A stretch of 64,000 nt of DNA from Doris montereyensis (lineage: Eukaryota; Mollusca; Gastropoda; Nudibranchia; Dorididae): contig JAXRKP010000047.1 of the NCBI GenBank assembly GCA_037039925.1, positions 292,501-356,500 of the forward strand, read 5' to 3'. The position numbers were made by a program, and so were the translations under genes. The first letter of the stretch is position 1. Each line of letters begins with the position of its first letter. The notes under the pieces were generated by a model that did no database searches, was not told the DNA's origin, and worked only from the letters and a program-made list of their open reading frames with translations. This document shows positions 63,301 through 64,000 of this stretch, piece by piece.

Positions 63301-63866
63301 ACCATTGAAGTCTGAAATGATTATGGAATATCAAACTGACAACTTAAAAACTGAATTTTAAGAACATGAAACGAGACATTCAAATAAAATATCCGGACGA
63401 GTCCCACCTCATCAATGATATAATAGAAGCATTTTAAAACCCAAAATGATTCCATTTTCTTAATCTGATCATGGTTTCTCAAATAATCATGGAATTATAT
63501 GCTGATCTAGAGTACTCAGCAATATAAAACATTTAGGAGATTCTATGAGTTTTTCTAGAAGATTTTCAAAAAACCTTGGTTGAACGATATCATCTTGTTT
63601 TCAATTTCATAAATTATCTTTCAGTTCCAGTGCATACATAATACTTGGACAATGAAAACAATATTAGTGCTTTATAACTTTTCAGCCAAGAGAATGTTAG
63701 GTTGAGACAGCCATGATTTGAAATTTTAGGATTTTCAAGGAGGAAACACAAATTTCACCAGTGAGTTTCACATTGGCAAATACCTTAAATTGGCTTTACT
63801 AGATTTGTAAAACTGTCGTTGTAGTAAGGCCAATCGAGCAACATATTTGGCTGTGTCTGCATCTTC
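45365..63866 (-). CDS. PTPN14/PTPN21: PTPN14/PTPN21 (Pez) FERM-type tyrosine phosphatase, 5' part beyond the window
   Basis: Cytoplasmic FERM-PTP family; vertebrate PTPN14 binds YAP and p120/alpha-catenin-type junction partners through PPxY motifs (family knowledge). Exons on the minus strand: 63866-63784 (end of [23 protein letters not shown]), 61013-60960, 59985-59931, 59027-58837 (Gln-rich), 58299-56307 (linker with [40 protein letters not shown]), 54823-54701 ([16 protein letters not shown]), 53895-53815 (81-nt cassette), 53648-53430 (FEQIPKK, DVLPYD, NASHIK), 51915-51787 ([19 protein letters not shown]), 50499-50425 (KCFTYWPQ), 46601-46442 ([20 protein letters not shown]), 45867-45710 ([17 protein letters not shown]), 45493-45365 ([14 protein letters not shown], stop TAG). 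WPD Asp, P-loop Cys/Arg and Q-loop Gln are all present. The big exon is 1993 nt but needs 1995. The earlier FERM exons lie to the right of the window. Confidence 0.93.
45710..45867 (-). CDS. PTPN14/PTPN21: PTPN14/21 exon with the PTP signature loop
   Basis: It reads [20 protein letters not shown], then [20 protein letters not shown], ending CLEHNH at a GTAAGA donor. [10 protein letters not shown] is the catalytic HCX5R loop with Cys and Arg intact, so the enzyme is predicted active. Confidence 0.96.
46442..46601 (-). CDS. PTPN14/PTPN21: PTPN14/21 exon with the WPD loop
   Basis: It reads [20 protein letters not shown] through [19 protein letters not shown] and ends in TYGFL at a GTAGAA donor (phase 1). 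The general-acid Asp of WPDHG is present. The intron upstream (46602-50424) contains a SINE and retrotransposon copy 2. Confidence 0.95.
46706..47002 (+). mobile_element. tRNA-derived SINE, copy E
   Basis: The best-preserved head: GGTGGCTGAGTGGTTAGGCT (A-box) at about 46711 and CCCAGGTTTGAATCCTGGC (B-box) near 46755. The body has TTGTGTTCCTTTGGAAAGAC and GTACAAGCACTAGCTTG; the end is CTCAAAGGAACTTTAA. A partial second SINE body (GCTTTGTGTTCTTGGAAAAA) follows at about 47040-47110, just before retrotransposon copy 2. Confidence 0.88.
47255..50215 (+). mobile_element. Non-LTR retrotransposon copy 2, broken but with RT core
   Basis: Same family as 19130-22010 with high base identity. Motifs in order: [11 protein letters not shown] (47350), [20 protein letters not shown] (47755), [11 protein letters not shown] (48035), [13 protein letters not shown] (48797), [20 protein letters not shown] (48958), [20 protein letters not shown] (49070), [13 protein letters not shown] (49310), FADDLVLFG (49449), [13 protein letters not shown] (49643), [12 protein letters not shown] (49946) and GKRPKGRP. 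Several stops and shifts break it, so it is dead. The 3' tail (GGACAGGGCACCCTGGAG; GGTAGAATGGGAACTGATAA) is present and ends in AAAG repeats. It is antisense within a PTPN14/21 intron. Confidence 0.92.
52039..53241. mobile_element. 1.2-kb inverted-repeat element with an extra internal end
   Basis: The left end GGCGTTTAGCTC (52042) plus GGTGGTAGCTCTTTTGCGTG (about 52100) appears inverted at the right as CACAAAAGAGCTACCACC (53176) and GCTAAACACCCC (53230-53241). A second left-type end with both words (GGGGCGTTTAGCTCA at 52723; GGTAACACTTTTGCGTAGCC at about 52776) lies inside. No transposase was seen. It lies in a PTPN14/21 intron. Confidence 0.6.
53815..53895 (-). CDS. PTPN14/PTPN21: Probable 81-nt in-frame cassette exon of PTPN14/21
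   Basis: Between TTGAG and GTAAGG, the minus strand reads [16 protein letters not shown], then [11 protein letters not shown], 27 codons in phase 0 at both ends. Vertebrate PTPN14/21 pass directly from the GPLK...LSR region to the RxLEQRLEQG-like segment without such an insert, so this exon may be optional or lineage-specific. The acceptor TTTTGAG is weak; an alternative acceptor 8 nt inside would break the frame. Confidence 0.6.
54290..54590. mobile_element. SINE-related segment followed by a retrotransposon-type tail
   Basis: A reverse-strand SINE-like body (TTTCCTAAGAGTACAACATT; inverted B-box GTGGAGTTTGAACCAG at 54390-54405) is followed on the plus strand by GGTAGAAAGGGAACTGATAA at 54555 and an AAAG run, the same 3' tail as retrotransposon copy 2. 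The surrounding 53990-54180 also shares a GACTATAAATCCATCTTTAT block (minus strand, about 54130) with 62145-62175. Confidence 0.5.
56307..58299 (-). CDS. PTPN14/PTPN21: PTPN14/21 giant linker exon with PPxY motifs and two apparent frameshifts
   Basis: A 1993-nt exon from [20 protein letters not shown] to [14 protein letters not shown]. It contains [11 protein letters not shown], a short Gln/His run ([13 protein letters not shown]), PPPPYP and APPPYPG. Two PPPY-type motifs are candidates for WW-domain binding. The frame breaks near 57481-57492 (reads GIEGAAGI then TAG) and near 56924-56930 (reads ENSGKLQQ then TGA). One added base at each site gives [17 protein letters not shown] and [13 protein letters not shown] in continuous frame and makes the exon 1995 nt, divisible by three with phase 0 at both ends. 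Confidence 0.88.
58837..59027 (-). CDS. PTPN14/PTPN21: PTPN14/21 glutamine-rich exon
   Basis: The frame that joins the giant exon reads [19 protein letters not shown], then a Gln/Pro/Ser-rich run, then [15 protein letters not shown]. It begins with two bases of a split codon, but the upstream exon 59985-59931 ([18 protein letters not shown]) ends in phase 0. One missing base near the exon start (TT or CCC runs around 59003-59012) or an unseen small exon would resolve this. Confidence 0.72.
60960..61013 (-). CDS. PTPN14/PTPN21: PTPN14/21 exon after FERM
   Basis: A 54-nt exon with the acceptor TTTTTCAG and the donor GTATGT. With the split codon from 63784 it reads [18 protein letters not shown] and then joins [10 protein letters not shown] (59985-59931) with matching phase. 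Both small exons fit the Ser-rich linker that follows FERM in this family. Confidence 0.75.
61190..61946. repeat. Local duplications in a PTPN14/21 intron
   Basis: A 147-bp unit starts at 61190 (TCAGTGTGTATACAATCACC) and again at 61337, where only the first 47 or so bases are kept. A block of about 100 bp (AAAGGCTCAGTATCGATTC through AGTATAACAAGTTGG) at 61236-61335 recurs almost unchanged at 61855-61945. The near identity suggests recent duplication or an assembly artefact. Confidence 0.85.
63784..63866 (-). CDS. PTPN14/PTPN21: PTPN14/21 last FERM exon
   Basis: After TTAAACAG it reads [20 protein letters not shown], then KSSKANL with a split codon at AAG/GTATTT. AKYV-R-F-Y-K spacing is typical of the end of FERM lobe C in PTPN14/21. 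Nothing upstream of this exon is visible except the tail of a retrotransposon. Confidence 0.8.
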
Positions 63867-63898
63867 CTGTTTAAGAAAATGAAGAAAAAAAGATAATA

Positions 63899-64000
63899 TT
63901 ATTCTTTCTTTCTTTATCAATTCCCATTCTACCTCCAGTGACTGGGCTTAGATATCTGACATGATCTTTCTCCAGGCTGCCCTGTCCTAACATTTTCTGT
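63899..64000 (-). mobile_element. 3' tail of a third retrotransposon copy at the right edge
   Basis: The reverse complement reads ACAGAAAATGTTAGGACAGG, then GCAGCCTGGAGAAAGATCAT and GGTAGAATGGGAATTGATAA ending in AAAG repeats, matching the tail of copy 2 (50115-50215). The body would extend beyond 64000. Unlike the other two, it lies in the same orientation as its host gene, PTPN14/21. Confidence 0.85.

Overview
The window is eukaryotic nuclear DNA with small exons, long AT-rich introns, GT-AG (one GC-AG) splice sites and many non-autonomous repeats. Gene content is animal. The dispersed palindromic TAGATC motif and the tRNA-derived SINE style suggest a gastropod mollusc, probably heterobranch; that placement is an inference from pattern, not proven here. 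No bacterial-type genes, operons, CRISPR arrays, rRNAs or tRNAs were seen.

Four protein-coding genes can be rebuilt exon by exon. (1) Plus strand, about 430-15968: TEDC1, a centriole triplet-microtubule protein. (2) Minus strand, 28844 down to 18948: CFAP73, an axonemal coiled-coil protein of the MIA complex, complete in eight exons. (3) Plus strand, 29409-35097: a 99-residue acylphosphatase with a 17-nt microexon carrying the catalytic arginine and two alternative terminal exons. (4) Minus strand, from beyond the right edge (last FERM exon at 63866) down to 45365: a PTPN14/PTPN21 (Pez) type FERM tyrosine phosphatase with an intact PTP domain. TEDC1 and CFAP73 are tail to tail. CFAP73 and the acylphosphatase are head to head, 564 bp apart. 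The acylphosphatase and the phosphatase converge on a gene-poor 10 kb stretch.

The space between exons is filled by mobile DNA. There are two broken copies of one non-LTR retrotransposon (about 19.1-22.0 kb and 47.3-50.2 kb) plus the tail of a third at the right edge; several tRNA-derived SINEs; two adjacent pogo-like MITEs (7193-8700); piggyBac-like MITEs with TTAA target sites (38951-39482, nested inside another inverted-repeat element, and 43806-44480); foldback elements at 680-2094, 8947-9229 and 52039-53241; a six-copy 43-bp tandem repeat; and long CT, GAA/AAC and AAT microsatellites.

The most striking points are: (a) the acylphosphatase alternative last exons, which look like the C-termini of vertebrate ACYP1 and ACYP2; (b) duplication of a CFAP73 splice acceptor plus exon start at the edge of a retrotransposon; (c) apparent single-base frameshifts in three otherwise intact conserved genes, nearly all at homopolymers, pointing to consensus errors rather than gene death; (d) nested MITEs. 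I found no convincing new multi-gene system.
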